Positions 54,403-64,000 of a DNA stretch of 64,000 nt are shown here, piece by piece. A program made the position numbers and the translations under genes. Positions within the stretch are counted from its first letter, which is position 1. The number at the start of each line of letters is the position of its first letter. The DNA lies in the NCBI RefSeq assembly GCF_014189455.1, contig NZ_CP050296.1:2228001-2292000 (forward strand). Reading direction: 5' to 3'. The notes beneath the pieces are model-generated. The model was not told where the DNA came from, did no database searches, and saw only the letters and a program-made list of their open reading frames with translations. Source of the stretch: Mesorhizobium huakuii. Lineage in GTDB: Bacteria > Pseudomonadota > Alphaproteobacteria > Rhizobiales > Rhizobiaceae.

Positions 54403-55467
54403 ATGAACTCGATCAAATCGACTGCGCTGGAGCCGACCCGCTCGGAACTCTCCGGGCTGAGCTTTGGCCAGAAGGCGGCGCGCTATCTGCCGGTCTACGG
54501 CCTGCCGATCCTGACGTTGCTGCTCATCCTGCTGTTCTCGCTGCTCCTGCCGCGCACTTTCCCGACGCTGCTCAATCTGCGCTCGATCATCTCCGACAAG
54601 GCGATCATCGCCCTGCTCTCGCTGGCAGCGATGATCCCCATGGCCTCCGGCCGCATCGACCTGACGGTCGGCTACGGCATCGTGCTATGGCATATCCTGG
54701 CCATCAGCCTGCAGACCGCCTTCGGTGTTCCCTGGCCGATCGCGGTACTTATCGTGATCCTGCTCGGCGTCGTGACCGGCTTCATCAACGGCCTGCTGGT
54801 CGAGGTCGCGCGCATCGATTCCTTCATCGCCACGCTCGGCACCGGCACCGTGCTCTATGCCTTGGCCATGTGGTACACGGGCGGCCGCCAGGTCGTTGGC
54901 ATGCTTCCCGACGGCTTCCTCGCCCTCAACGGCACGATGCTGTTCGGCCTGCCGATCACCGGCTACTACGTGATCGTCCTGGCGCTGGCGATGTGGCTTG
55001 TGCTCGAATACATGCCGATCGGCCGCTACCTCTACGCCATCGGCGCCAATCCCAAGGCCGCCGCGCTCAACGGCATACCGGTGCAGAAATTCGTCATGGG
55101 CGCCTTCATTGCTTCGGGCGCGCTGACGGCGCTGGGCGGCGTGCTTCTCGCCTCCAAGCTGCGGATCGGCCAGGCCAGCGTCGGCCTCGAATATCTGCTG
55201 CCGGCACTGGTCGGCGCCTTCCTCGGATCGACCACCATCAAGCCCGGCCGCGTCAATGTCTGGGGCACGATCATCGGCGTCGTCATCCTCGCCGCCGGCA
55301 TTTCCGGCATCCAGCAGTTCGGCGGCTCGTTCTGGGTCGAGCCGCTGTTCAACGGCGTCACCTTGCTCGTCGCCATCGGCATTGCCGGCTACGCGCAGCG
55401 CCGCCGCGGCGCGGTCGTGCCGCCCCCAGCCGCCAGCCAACCAACAAAGACAAATGACAATGCTTAA
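54403..55467 (+). CDS. Sugar ABC transporter permease
   Basis: A 354-residue inner-membrane permease of the RbsC/XylH type, 9 bp after the ATPase gene and preceded by GAGGAGGATCC. About nine spans are seen, with ILTLLLILLFSLLLPRTFPT, IALLSLAAMIPMASGRIDLT (the M-x-x-GxIDLT permease motif), GLLVEVARIDSFIATLGTGT and YLYAIGANPKAAALNGIPVQ with EAA-like spacing. GAFLGSTTIKPGRVNVWGTI precedes the last spans. It completes the importer with the neighbouring ATPase and binding protein. Confidence 0.93.
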   Translation: MNSIKSTALEPTRSELSGLSFGQKAARYLPVYGLPILTLLLILLFSLLLPRTFPTLLNLRSIISDKAIIALLSLAAMIPMASGRIDLTVGYGIVLWHILAISLQTAFGVPWPIAVLIVILLGVVTGFINGLLVEVARIDSFIATLGTGTVLYALAMWYTGGRQVVGMLPDGFLALNGTMLFGLPITGYYVIVLALAMWLVLEYMPIGRYLYAIGANPKAAALNGIPVQKFVMGAFIASGALTALGGVLLASKLRIGQASVGLEYLLPALVGAFLGSTTIKPGRVNVWGTIIGVVILAAGISGIQQFGGSFWVEPLFNGVTLLVAIGIAGYAQRRRGAVVPPPAASQPTKTNDNA

Positions 55468-55480
55468 TGGGAGAAGAAAC

Positions 55481-56578
55481 ATGCATCGCAGAACAGTCCT
55501 TCAGCTCGGCGTCGCCTGCCTGGCGCTTGGCATCGCCTCGACCGCGCTGGCCGACCCGATGGCCGACGCCAAGGCCGTCGTCGACAAATACGCCAGCAAG
55601 GTCGACAAATGGGACGGCCCGACGACCGGACCGAAAGGCGCTGCCGGCAAGACCATCGTGGTGCTTGGCGCCGACATGAAGAACGGCGGCATCCTGGGCG
55701 TCACCAAGGGTGTCGAGGAGGCAGCGGCGGCCCTTGGCTGGACGGTCAAGACGCTTGACGGCGCCGGCTCCATCGGTGGCCGCACGGCGGCCTTCGGCCA
55801 GGCGCTGGCGCTCAACCCCGATGGCATCATCATCAACGGCTTCGACGCCGTCGAGCAGAAGCCGGCAATGGAGCAGGCGAAAGCGGCCAAGATCCCGATG
55901 GCGGCGTGGCATGCGGCACCGACGGTCGGCCCGATCGACGATCTCGGCATCATCGCCAACGTCTCGACCGATCCGATGGAAGTGTCGAAGGCGGCAGCCG
56001 ACTGGGCCTTTGTCGACGCCAAGGGCAAGCCTGGCGTCATCATCTTCACCGATTCCACCTACCAGATCGCCATCGCCAAGGCGGACCGGATGAAGAAGGA
56101 GATCGAGGATCTCGGCGGCAAGGTGCTCGAATATGTCGACACGCCGATCGCCGAAACCTCGCAGCGCATGCCGCAGCTCACCACCTCGCTGCTGCAGAAA
56201 TACGGCGACGCCTGGACCCATTCGCTGGCCATCAACGATCTCTATTTCGACTTCATGGGCCCGTCGCTGGCGGCCGCCGGCAAATCCGGCACCGACGCGC
56301 CGATCAACGTGGCGGCGGGCGACGGTTCCGAATCCGCCTACCAGCGCATCCGCTCCAGCCAGTTCCAGAAGGTGACGGTGGCAGAGCCGCTGAACCTGCA
56401 GGGCTGGCAGCTCGTCGACGAGCTCAACCGCGCCATGGCCGGCGAGAAATGGTCGGGCTACATCTCGCCGCTGCATGTGGTGACGTCGGACAATGTCGAA
56501 TTCGACGGCGGCCCGGACAACCGCTTCGACCCGGGCAACGGCTACCGCGACCAATACAAGAAGATCTGGGGCAAGTAA
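55481..56578 (+). CDS. Sugar ABC transporter substrate-binding protein
   Basis: A 365-residue periplasmic binding protein from ATG at 55481 (MHRRTVLQLGVACLALGIAS), preceded by GGGAGAAGAAAC; the signal peptide ends near TALADPMADAKA. The type I periplasmic-binding fold is seen in KTIVVLGADMKNGGILGVTK, FGQALALNPDGIIINGFDAV and PGVIIFTDSTYQIAIAKADR. The sequence is not close to ribose- or xylose-binding proteins; context suggests a sugar acid or its lactone as ligand, which is inference. A terminator follows. Confidence 0.9.
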   Translation: MHRRTVLQLGVACLALGIASTALADPMADAKAVVDKYASKVDKWDGPTTGPKGAAGKTIVVLGADMKNGGILGVTKGVEEAAAALGWTVKTLDGAGSIGGRTAAFGQALALNPDGIIINGFDAVEQKPAMEQAKAAKIPMAAWHAAPTVGPIDDLGIIANVSTDPMEVSKAAADWAFVDAKGKPGVIIFTDSTYQIAIAKADRMKKEIEDLGGKVLEYVDTPIAETSQRMPQLTTSLLQKYGDAWTHSLAINDLYFDFMGPSLAAAGKSGTDAPINVAAGDGSESAYQRIRSSQFQKVTVAEPLNLQGWQLVDELNRAMAGEKWSGYISPLHVVTSDNVEFDGGPDNRFDPGNGYRDQYKKIWGK

Positions 56579-56603
56579 GCTCGGCCGCAAAGGCCACCAG
56601 AAG

Positions 56604-56638
56604 ACGGCTGGCGCTCATCGCGCTGGCCGTTTTCTTTT
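56604..56638 (+). terminator. Rho-independent terminator of the ABC operon
   Basis: ACGGCTGGCGC pairs with GCGCTGGCCGT (two G-T pairs) around TCATC, followed by TTTCTTTT. It lies 25 bp after the binding-protein stop and just before the convergent LacI gene. Confidence 0.85.
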
Positions 56639-56646
56639 GGAAACCG

Positions 56647-57672
56647 TCAAGCCGTGTGACGCACGATCACCTTGGGCGTCATGCCGACCACCACCCGGTC
56701 ATCGGCAGCGCGGCGATCGTTGAGCAGGTCGAGCACCAGCTCGGCCACCCTGACACCGATCTCATGCGCGCCGACATCGATCGTGGTGATCGAAGGCACC
56801 GACTGCTCGGCGAGGTCATAGGCGCCGAAGCCGGCGATTGCGACATCGTCGGGAACGCGGATGCCGCGCCGCACGCATTCCATCAGCGCGCCGAAAGCCG
56901 AAAGGTCCGACACGCACATCACCGCCTGCGTGTCCGGCCAGCGTGAGATCATCTCGACCATGGCGATGGCGCCCTCGCGCATCGATATCGGCGGCACGCC
57001 CGACGCGATGACGCGCGAGGCGTCGAGGCCCCTATCCTGCAGCGCCGCGACAAAGCCGCGCCGGCGATCGAGGCCGCGCGTGTCGCGCGACGTGTCGCCG
57101 CCGATGAAGCCGAGCCTCGAATAGCCGCGTGCGACGAAATGGTCGACCATCAGCCGCCCGGCTTCGGCGTTGGAGAAGCCGACGACATGGCCGATCGGAT
57201 CGTCCGGCAGATCCCAGGTCTCCACCACCGGCACGCCGGCATTCTCCAGCATCTTGCGGCAGCGCGGCGTATGCCGGCCGCCGGTGACGATGATCGCTTC
57301 CGGCCGCCGCCGGAGCAACTGGCCGACCAGGCGCTCCTCCTCCTCGACATTGTAGTCGGTGAAGCCGAGCAGGATTTCCAGCCCGCTGTCGCGCAGGCCC
57401 TCGGTCATACCGCGCACCGTGTCGGCGAAATTGGCGTTGTTGATCGACGGGATCGTCACCGCGACGAAACCGGACCGGCGCGACGACAGGTTGGCGGCGA
57501 TGCTGTCGAAGACATAGCCGAGCTCGTCCGCCGCCCTAATGATCCGGTCGCGCGTGTCGGCGCTGATGGAGGTATCGCGTTTGAAGGCGCGCGACACGGT
57601 CATTGTCGAGACGTTGGCGCGATGCGCGACATCGGCCATGGTCGGGCGTTTTGACGAAGGCTGCATGGCCAT
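56647..57672 (-). CDS. LacI-family transcriptional regulator of the sugar-acid cluster
   Basis: A 341-residue repressor. The HTH is PTMADVAHRANVSTMTVSRA (residues 11-30) and the hinge DSIAANLSSRRSGFVAVTIP; the sugar-binding core has ADTVRGMTEGLRDSGLEILL, MVDHFVARGYSRLGFIGGDT and VAIAGFGAYDLAEQSVPSIT, close to GntR-type gluconate regulators. The listed start is at 57672, but an operator-like palindrome abuts it (57673), so a start at 57666 or 57639 is possible. It is the last gene of the minus-strand set 2-hydroxyacid dehydrogenase, idnD, lacI, and matching palindromes lie at three promoters in this cluster. Confidence 0.93.
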   Translation of the reverse strand: MAMQPSSKRPTMADVAHRANVSTMTVSRAFKRDTSISADTRDRIIRAADELGYVFDSIAANLSSRRSGFVAVTIPSINNANFADTVRGMTEGLRDSGLEILLGFTDYNVEEEERLVGQLLRRRPEAIIVTGGRHTPRCRKMLENAGVPVVETWDLPDDPIGHVVGFSNAEAGRLMVDHFVARGYSRLGFIGGDTSRDTRGLDRRRGFVAALQDRGLDASRVIASGVPPISMREGAIAMVEMISRWPDTQAVMCVSDLSAFGALMECVRRGIRVPDDVAIAGFGAYDLAEQSVPSITTIDVGAHEIGVRVAELVLDLLNDRRAADDRVVVGMTPKVIVRHTA

Positions 57673-57688
57673 ACGTTATCGATATCAC
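57673..57688. promoter_or_regulatory. LacI-family operator beside its own gene
   Basis: ACGTTATCGATATCAC matches the operator at 59797 at 13 of 16 positions. It lies immediately upstream of the LacI start codon in the 42-bp gap after idnD, suggesting autoregulation independent of the upstream genes. Confidence 0.72.
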
Positions 57689-57714
57689 TGCGGAATGCAA
57701 CGCGCCGCCAAGGC

Positions 57715-58749
57715 TCACGAGAAGGCGATCTGAACCTTCATCGCCTGGCTGCGGTCGTTGGCGAGTTCGAAGCCGGACAAGGCCTCCTCGCAGGCCACGG
57801 TGTGGGTGATCAGCGGCTTCACGTCGATCAGTCCCTTGCGCATCAGCTCAACGCCCACGGCGAATTCCGGATGGAAGCGGAACGACCCGTTGATCGACAG
57901 TTCCTTGGTGGTGACCGCCGACATCGGCAGGGCCATCTCGGCGCCGCCGAGGCCGAGCTGGACGATGGTGCCGCGCGGGCGCAGCGCCGCGATGCCCTGC
58001 GCCAACGCCGCGGCGGCCCCCGAGCATTCATAGAGGATGTCGAACGTCCCCTTGTCGGCGAGATAGGGGGCCAGCCCATCCGGATCGGTGCGTGTGTTGA
58101 TCGTCTTGTCAGCCCCGGCCCGCATCGCCATCGACAAGGTGAAATCGGCGATGTCGACGGCGACGATCTCGGCGGCGCCCGCACGCCGCGCGCTGAGGAT
58201 CGACAACAGGCCGATCGGCCCGCAGCCGGTCACCAGCACCCGCTTGCCCAGCATCTCGCCGGCCCGGCGCGTCGCGTGGAGACAGACCGCCAGCGGCTCG
58301 GCCATTGCCGCCTCGCCAGCGCTCAACCCGTCCGCCGGCACGCATTGCAGCGCGTCCGCCACCAGCATTTCGCGGAACGCGCCCTGTATGTGCGGGAATG
58401 GCATGGCGCTGCCGTAGAAGCGCATGTTGAGGCACTGGTTGTGCATCCCTTCGCGGCAGTACCGGCAGCTGTAGCAGGGCCGCGACGGCGAGACCGCGAC
58501 CAGTTGGCCAGGCTGCAGCCCGCTGACGCCGGGCCCAAGCTTTTCGACGACGCCGGAGACCTCGTGGCCGAGAATCATCGGCTCCTTCAGCCGCACCGTT
58601 CCGAAGCCGCCATGATTGTAATAGTGCAGGTCGCTGCCGCAGATGCCGCCGGCGGCGAGACGCAGCAGCACCTGGCCCGGACCCGGCTCTTCGACCGGAC
58701 GGTCCTCGATGCGCAGGTCCTTGGCGGCATGGATGACGATCGACTTCAT
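57715..58749 (-). CDS. idnD: L-idonate 5-dehydrogenase
   Basis: A 344-residue zinc-dependent medium-chain dehydrogenase that oxidises L-idonate to 5-ketogluconate. Catalytic zinc ligands are C37 (GGICGSDLHYYNHGGFG) and H62-E63 (ILGHEVSGVVEKLG); structural zinc cysteines are C92, C95, C98 and C106 (RPCYSCRYCREGMHNQC). The Rossmann part has VLVTGCGPIGLLSILSARRA. GICGSDLHYYNHGGFGTVRL is characteristic of idonate dehydrogenase as opposed to sorbitol dehydrogenase. It lies between the 2-hydroxyacid dehydrogenase and lacI on the same strand. Confidence 0.9.
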   Translation of the reverse strand: MKSIVIHAAKDLRIEDRPVEEPGPGQVLLRLAAGGICGSDLHYYNHGGFGTVRLKEPMILGHEVSGVVEKLGPGVSGLQPGQLVAVSPSRPCYSCRYCREGMHNQCLNMRFYGSAMPFPHIQGAFREMLVADALQCVPADGLSAGEAAMAEPLAVCLHATRRAGEMLGKRVLVTGCGPIGLLSILSARRAGAAEIVAVDIADFTLSMAMRAGADKTINTRTDPDGLAPYLADKGTFDILYECSGAAAALAQGIAALRPRGTIVQLGLGGAEMALPMSAVTTKELSINGSFRFHPEFAVGVELMRKGLIDVKPLITHTVACEEALSGFELANDRSQAMKVQIAFS

Positions 58750-58819
58750 GGCAGGTGAGCTCCTCGGGCGATTCCAGGAAGGCTGTGCAGCGATTCCCTT
58801 CGGAGTTGAAATCTAAGAG

Positions 58820-59767
58820 TTAAAGCACCGGCGTGAGCAGCGGCTGGCCGGCAAAATGGGCGGCGAGGTTGTCGCGCACAAGCTTACCCATGGCCTTGCG
58901 CGTTTCGACGGTGCCCGACGCATGGTGCGGCTGCAGCAGCACATTGTCGAGCGCCAGGAAGCGCGGATTGAGCTTGGGCTCGCCTTCGAACACATCGAGC
59001 GCGGCGCAACCGAGTGTCTTGTTCTCGAGCGCGTCGAGCAGCGCATCCTCATCGATGTTGGAAGCGCGCGAAATGTTGATCAGCATGCCGTCCTCGCCAA
59101 GCGCCGCGATCACATCGCTGTTGACGATGTGGCGCGTCGCGGGCGACGCGGCAAGCGTCACGAACAGGAAATCCGAGCGCTCGGCCAGCTTGACCGGGTC
59201 GGCGACGAACGCCCAGTTCGACGCGAAATCCTTGCGTGTGGGGCTGCTGTACGCAATGTCCATGCCGAAGCCGGCGAGGCGTTTGGCCACCTCGTGACCG
59301 ATGCGGCCAAGACCAAGCACGCCAGCCCGCCGGCCCCAGACGCGGCGCTGCAGCGGGTACAGCCCCTTGGCCGCCCAACTGCCGTCGTGCACCCAACGCT
59401 GCGCGCCCACCACGCCACGCGAGAGGGCAAGCATCATGGCGATCCCGAGATCGGCGACGTCGCCGGTCAACACATCGGGCGTGTTGGTGACACGCACGCC
59501 CCGTTCCCGGCATGCCGCGAGGTCCACCGCGTCGAAACCGACGCCATAGACGCTCACGACCTCGAGCGAAGGACAGGCCGCGATCATGGCCCGGCTGGCG
59601 CCGAGTTCGCCGCGCGTGGCGATGGCGCGTATGCGCGGCCCAACCTCTGCAAGGAAGGACGGCTTGTCGAGCGCGTCGAAATAACGGTGGACAACAAAGG
59701 CCTGGTTGAGTGGCTCCTCGTCCCACGCTGGATAAGGTCCAATCTGAAGGATGTGAGGCCGCTGCAT
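58820..59767 (-). CDS. 2-hydroxyacid dehydrogenase (ketogluconate/hydroxypyruvate reductase type)
   Basis: A 315-residue D-isomer-specific dehydrogenase from ATG at 59767 (MQRPHILQIGPYPAWDEEPL). The NAD(P) motif is GVLGLGRIGHEVAKRLAGFG, the catalytic Arg is in LINISRASNIDEDALLDALE, and the catalytic His is in LQPHHASGTVETRKAMG. In NISRAS the normal N-x-x-R-G pattern has Ala for Gly. Relatives reduce 2-keto-D-gluconate, glyoxylate or hydroxypyruvate; the surrounding genes favour 2-ketogluconate. It is the first gene of the leftward transcription unit and shares the operator at 59797 with the SDR gene. Confidence 0.88.
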   Translation of the reverse strand: MQRPHILQIGPYPAWDEEPLNQAFVVHRYFDALDKPSFLAEVGPRIRAIATRGELGASRAMIAACPSLEVVSVYGVGFDAVDLAACRERGVRVTNTPDVLTGDVADLGIAMMLALSRGVVGAQRWVHDGSWAAKGLYPLQRRVWGRRAGVLGLGRIGHEVAKRLAGFGMDIAYSSPTRKDFASNWAFVADPVKLAERSDFLFVTLAASPATRHIVNSDVIAALGEDGMLINISRASNIDEDALLDALENKTLGCAALDVFEGEPKLNPRFLALDNVLLQPHHASGTVETRKAMGKLVRDNLAAHFAGQPLLTPVL

Positions 59768-59796
59768 CGGTTTTCGCTCCAATTGACTTGACAGCA

Positions 59797-59812
59797 ATGT
59801 TATCGATAACAT
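59797..59812. promoter_or_regulatory. Perfect LacI-family operator, divergent promoter
   Basis: ATGTTATCGATAACAT is a perfect 16-bp palindrome, 30 bp from the 2-hydroxyacid dehydrogenase start and 34 bp from the SDR start. TTGACTTGACAGCA lies just before it, so it overlaps the core promoter of at least one direction. Confidence 0.92.
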
Positions 59813-59845
59813 AACAACATTCAACGACGAGAGGCAATCGGGAAA

Positions 59846-60598
59846 ATGTCGTCCACTCTGTTCGATCTCACGCGGCGCACGGCGCTCGTTACCGGCTCCT
59901 CTCAAGGCATCGGATTTGCGTTGGCCGAGGGCCTGGCCGGGGCTGGCGCCAGCGTGGTCCTCAATGGCCGCGACGCGACAAAGCTCGCGGCGGCGGCGGC
60001 ACGGATACCAGGGGCACGAACACTCGTCTTCGACGCAACCGACCATGAAGCGGTGCGCTCCGCCATTGACGGTTTCGAGCTCTCCGGCGGGCAGATCGAT
60101 ATACTGGTGAACAATGCCGGCATGCAGTTTCGCGCGCCGCTCGAGGACTTTCCCGCCGATGCGTTCGAGCGCCTGCTGCAGACCAACGTCGCCAGCGTCT
60201 TCCATGTCGGCCAGGCGGTCGGACGCCACATGATCGGCGCGCCGCGCAAGATCATCAACATCGCCAGTGTGCAGACCGCACTCGCCCGCCCGGGAATCGC
60301 ACCCTACACGGCGACGAAAGGCGCGGTCGGCAACCTGACCAAGGGCATGGCGACCGACTGGGCCAAGCATGGCTTGCAATGCAACGCCATTGCACCGGGC
60401 TATTTCGACACACCGCTCAATGCTGCCCTTGTCGCCGACCCGGCCTTCAGTTCATGGCTCGAAAAGCGCACACCGGCCGGCCGCTGGGGCAGGGTCGAAG
60501 AACTGGTCGGGGCCTGCGTCTTCCTCGCCTCCGACGCGTCCTCCTTTGTCAACGGACATATCCTCTATGTCGATGGCGGCATCACAGCGTCGATCTGA
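59846..60598 (+). CDS. Short-chain dehydrogenase, gluconate 5-dehydrogenase type
   Basis: A 250-residue SDR that would interconvert 5-ketogluconate and gluconate. The cofactor motif is TGSSQGIG (16-23), NNAG is at 89-92, and the catalytic triad is S141, Y154 and K158 (IASVQTALARPGIAPYTATK). Gluconate dehydrogenase features are the VTGSSQGIGFALAEGLAGAG start, the HGLQCNAIAPGYFDTPLNAA loop and KRTPAGRWGRVEELVGACVF. It is the first gene of the rightward unit SDR, gntK, GarR-like, ABM, under the operator at 59797. Confidence 0.9.
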   Translation: MSSTLFDLTRRTALVTGSSQGIGFALAEGLAGAGASVVLNGRDATKLAAAAARIPGARTLVFDATDHEAVRSAIDGFELSGGQIDILVNNAGMQFRAPLEDFPADAFERLLQTNVASVFHVGQAVGRHMIGAPRKIINIASVQTALARPGIAPYTATKGAVGNLTKGMATDWAKHGLQCNAIAPGYFDTPLNAALVADPAFSSWLEKRTPAGRWGRVEELVGACVFLASDASSFVNGHILYVDGGITASI

Positions 60599-60611
60599 TC
60601 CGCCGCGCCGC

Positions 60612-61103
60612 ATGGTCATCATGGGCGTTGCGGGATCGGGCAAGACAACGATCGGTGAGGCACTCGCCCGCGCGATCTCGGCGACCTATGTCGATGGCGA
60701 CCAGCTGCATCCGGAGGCCAACATTGCCAAGATGAGCGCCGGCACTCCGCTTGTCGACGCCGACAGGTGGCCGTGGCTGGCAAAGGTCGGCGAAACCCTG
60801 AGGCCAGGCACGATGCCCGTCATCGTCGGCTGCTCGGCGTTGAAGCGCGCCTATCGCGATTTCATCACCGAACAGGCCGGAGCGCCGGTGCTGTTCATCT
60901 ATCTCGACGGTTCGCACGAACTGATTTCCCGTCGCATGCGCGAACGCACCGGCCACTTCATGCCGACCAGCCTGCTCGACAGCCAGTTCGCGACGCTGGA
61001 GGTGCCAAGCAAGGACGAGAACGCGATCAGGGTGGCGATCGACGCGCCGCTCGAGGAGATTGTCGCGGACATAACAACGAAATTCGAGGAGCGGCCGTCA
61101 TGA
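60612..61103 (+). CDS. gntK: Gluconokinase
   Basis: A 163-residue kinase that phosphorylates gluconate to 6-phosphogluconate. The ATG at 60612 starts MVIMGVAGSGKTTIGEALAR, placing the P-loop GVAGSGKT at residues 5-12. Other GntK features are YVDGDQLHPEANIAKMSAGT, PLVDADRWPWLAKVGE, VGCSALKRAYRDFI and RMRERTGHFMPTSLLDSQFA. It lies 13 bp after the SDR gene and overlaps the next gene by 4 bp (ATGA). Confidence 0.95.
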   Translation: MVIMGVAGSGKTTIGEALARAISATYVDGDQLHPEANIAKMSAGTPLVDADRWPWLAKVGETLRPGTMPVIVGCSALKRAYRDFITEQAGAPVLFIYLDGSHELISRRMRERTGHFMPTSLLDSQFATLEVPSKDENAIRVAIDAPLEEIVADITTKFEERPS

Positions 61104-61989
61104 CCAACAACGTCGCATTGATCGGCGCCGGCGCCATGGGCGGGGCGATCGGCGAGCGCCTGCTCGCCACCGGCAATCGCCTCGCCGTGTTCGATCTCGA
61201 CAAGGTCAAGGTCGAGGCGCTGGTCGCCAAGGGCGCGACCGCCATGGCGAGTGCGGCCGCGCCGCCGGCGCGTCCGACTACGTCATCCTCAGCCTCAATT
61301 CGGCGGCGATCGTGCGCCGCGCGGTGTTCGGTGACGGCGGCGTGGCGGCTGGAGCGAAGCCCGGCACGCTGATCATCGACATGTCGTCCATCGACCCCGA
61401 TGCGACGCGCCAGCTCGCCGCCGACGCAAGCGAGAAGGGTTTGCGCTGGGTCGACAGCCCGCTCTCAGGCGGCGCGCCGAAGGCGTTGATCGGCGAGTTG
61501 ACACTGATGGCCGGCGGCGAAGAGGATGACGTCGAGGATGCCCACAATGTACTGCGCGACGTCGCGGCCAATTACACCCATATGGGCCCGGCCGGCACCG
61601 GCCAGACGACCAAGCTGATCAACCAGGTGCTGTGCGCGCTGAACTTCATGGCCGTGGCGGAAGCGACGCGGCTGGCGCTGGACGCCGGCGTCGACGTGCT
61701 GAAGATCCCGCAGGCGTTGAAGGGCGGCCGCGCCGACAGCGCCATCCTGCAGGAATACCTGCCGCGCTTCGCCACCCGCGACTACCGGCGCACGGGCCGC
61801 ATCGACAATATGGTCAAGGATCTCAATGCCGCGCAGGATCTGGCGCGGCGCACGCATACGGCGATGCCGCTGACGGCCGTCTGCGCCGAAGTGCACAGGC
61901 TGCTGACGGCTGCTGGACTGGGCGGCGAGGATCAGGCCGCATTGATGGAATTCTTCCAACGCAACAACGATCAGGAGAACCGGACATGA
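61100..61989 (+). pseudogene. 3-hydroxyisobutyrate dehydrogenase/GarR-like NAD(P) oxidoreductase, single-base frameshift
   Basis: From ATG at 61100 the first frame reads MTNNVALIGAGAMGGAIGER, LLATGNRLAVFDLDKVKVEA and LVAKGATAMASAA. Near 61256-61266 one base seems lost; with it the frame continues AAGASDYVILSLNSAAIVRR, LIIDMSSIDPDATRQLAADA, WVDSPLSGGAPKALIGELTL and the catalytic-Lys region GTGQTTKLINQVLCALNFMA to the stop at 61989. The whole is about 296 residues, normal for beta-hydroxyacid dehydrogenases (GarR, HIBADH, threonate dehydrogenase). It is translationally coupled to gntK upstream and to the ABM gene downstream, which argues for a working gene. Confidence 0.83.
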
Positions 61990-62327
61990 TCACGCGCTAT
62001 GCGCTGTTTGAAGGCAAGGTGAAGGACGGGCAGACCCTGGCATTCCGCCAGGCTGTCCTCGAGACCGTCCTGCCGAAGTGGAAGGCGTTTCCCGGCGCGC
62101 TCGACGTGCGCGTCAGTTTCGCCGAAAAGCGTGACGACGGCGCACCGGAATTCCCGCTAATCCTGGCGATCAACTACCGCGACATGGCGGCCGTCGACGC
62201 GGCCCTTGCCAGCCCCGTCCGCGCTGAATCGCGCGCCGCGACCGAGGCGGTCCTGGCCAGATATTTCGAGGGCCGCATCCACCATCACGTCACGATCGCC
62301 AACGAGTTCCCCCTGGCCAAAGCGTAG
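61986..62327 (+). CDS. Small dimeric alpha/beta-barrel (ABM/EthD-like) protein
   Basis: A 113-residue protein from ATG at 61986 (MITRYALFEGKVKDGQTLAF), overlapping the previous stop by 4 bp. The ferredoxin-like half-barrel pattern is visible: LFEGKVKDGQTLAFRQAVLE, FPGALDVRVSFAEKRDDGAP, EFPLILAINYRDMAAVDAAL and ARYFEGRIHHHVTIANEFPL. Such proteins act as monooxygenases, isomerases or mutarotase-like helpers. As the last gene of the sugar-acid unit, a role on a sugar-acid intermediate is plausible but unproven. Confidence 0.75.
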   Translation: MITRYALFEGKVKDGQTLAFRQAVLETVLPKWKAFPGALDVRVSFAEKRDDGAPEFPLILAINYRDMAAVDAALASPVRAESRAATEAVLARYFEGRIHHHVTIANEFPLAKA

Positions 62328-62464
62328 TGGCATCCGCGGTTCCGGCCCCGGCTCGCTTCCTGGCGGGGTCGTGTCAGCAATCGGACAGGCGCGCCAACGA
62401 AATCTTAATGTAAATGAAGCGTAATCCCGGTCGTTAAAATAATGCGTATGTGTTGGGGTTGCGC

Positions 62465-64000
<1,536 letters not shown>

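Overview
The window looks like chromosomal DNA of an alphaproteobacterium of the order Hyphomicrobiales (Rhizobiales), most probably Mesorhizobium or a close relative. The evidence is high GC, the pst-phoU-phoB order, the tkt-gap-pgk-fba glycolytic cluster, a TrcR-type cell-cycle regulator, DUF2865, DUF1127, DUF1192 and DUF4164 proteins, and several families of mosaic palindromic repeats typical of rhizobia. This assignment comes from protein families and layout, not from a database search.

Layout. 1-2.4 kb: the 5' part of xylF (xylose-binding protein, cut by the window edge) faces a ROK regulator across a gap with two matching palindromic operators. 2.6-7.9 kb: the phosphate regulon pstSCAB-phoU-phoB on the minus strand, with a triple Pho box and no phoR. 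8.3-12.5 kb: a 1389-residue six-PAS hybrid histidine kinase. 12.6-21 kb: a loose region of small, poorly known proteins, two frameshifted genes, repeats, orphan terminators and hairpins, then tRNA-Glu. 21-27 kb: housekeeping (rluD, rpoH, a metallo-beta-lactamase-fold hydrolase, a 1-Cys peroxiredoxin, zapA). 27-35 kb: central carbon metabolism (tkt, gap, pgk, class I aldolase) with a CvrA-type K+/H+ antiporter between gap and pgk. 35-40 kb: DUF899, SGNH and glyoxalase-fold enzymes, then a small locus with a WYL regulator and two copies of one 26-bp palindrome. 40-50 kb: trcR, quinone oxidoreductase, MFS transporter, ArsR and HxlR regulators with adjoining enzyme genes, rpmF, mtgA. 50.9 kb: ispA. 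51.8-62.3 kb: a sugar-acid catabolic regulon. 62.5 kb to the end: a second hybrid histidine kinase, cut by the window edge.

How genes work together. The most coherent accessory system is at 51.8-62.3 kb. A sugar ABC importer, an SMP-30 lactonase, an L-idonate 5-dehydrogenase, a 2-hydroxyacid (ketogluconate) reductase, a gluconate 5-dehydrogenase-like SDR, a gluconokinase, a GarR-like dehydrogenase and a small dimeric-barrel protein surround a LacI-family regulator. Three promoters carry the same LacI-type palindrome (ATGTTATCGATAACAT or near copies). The likely flow is sugar acid import, then interconversion through ketogluconate and gluconate to 6-phosphogluconate.

Two window-wide features deserve attention. 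First, three families of imperfect palindromic repeats (eight copies in all) sit between genes; one family keeps a conserved apex while its arms diverge, and two of its copies end exactly at the TAG stop of the adjacent gene. Second, five genes each show one or two single-base frameshifts (six events) in otherwise well-kept reading frames, which may be sequence errors or recent decay.
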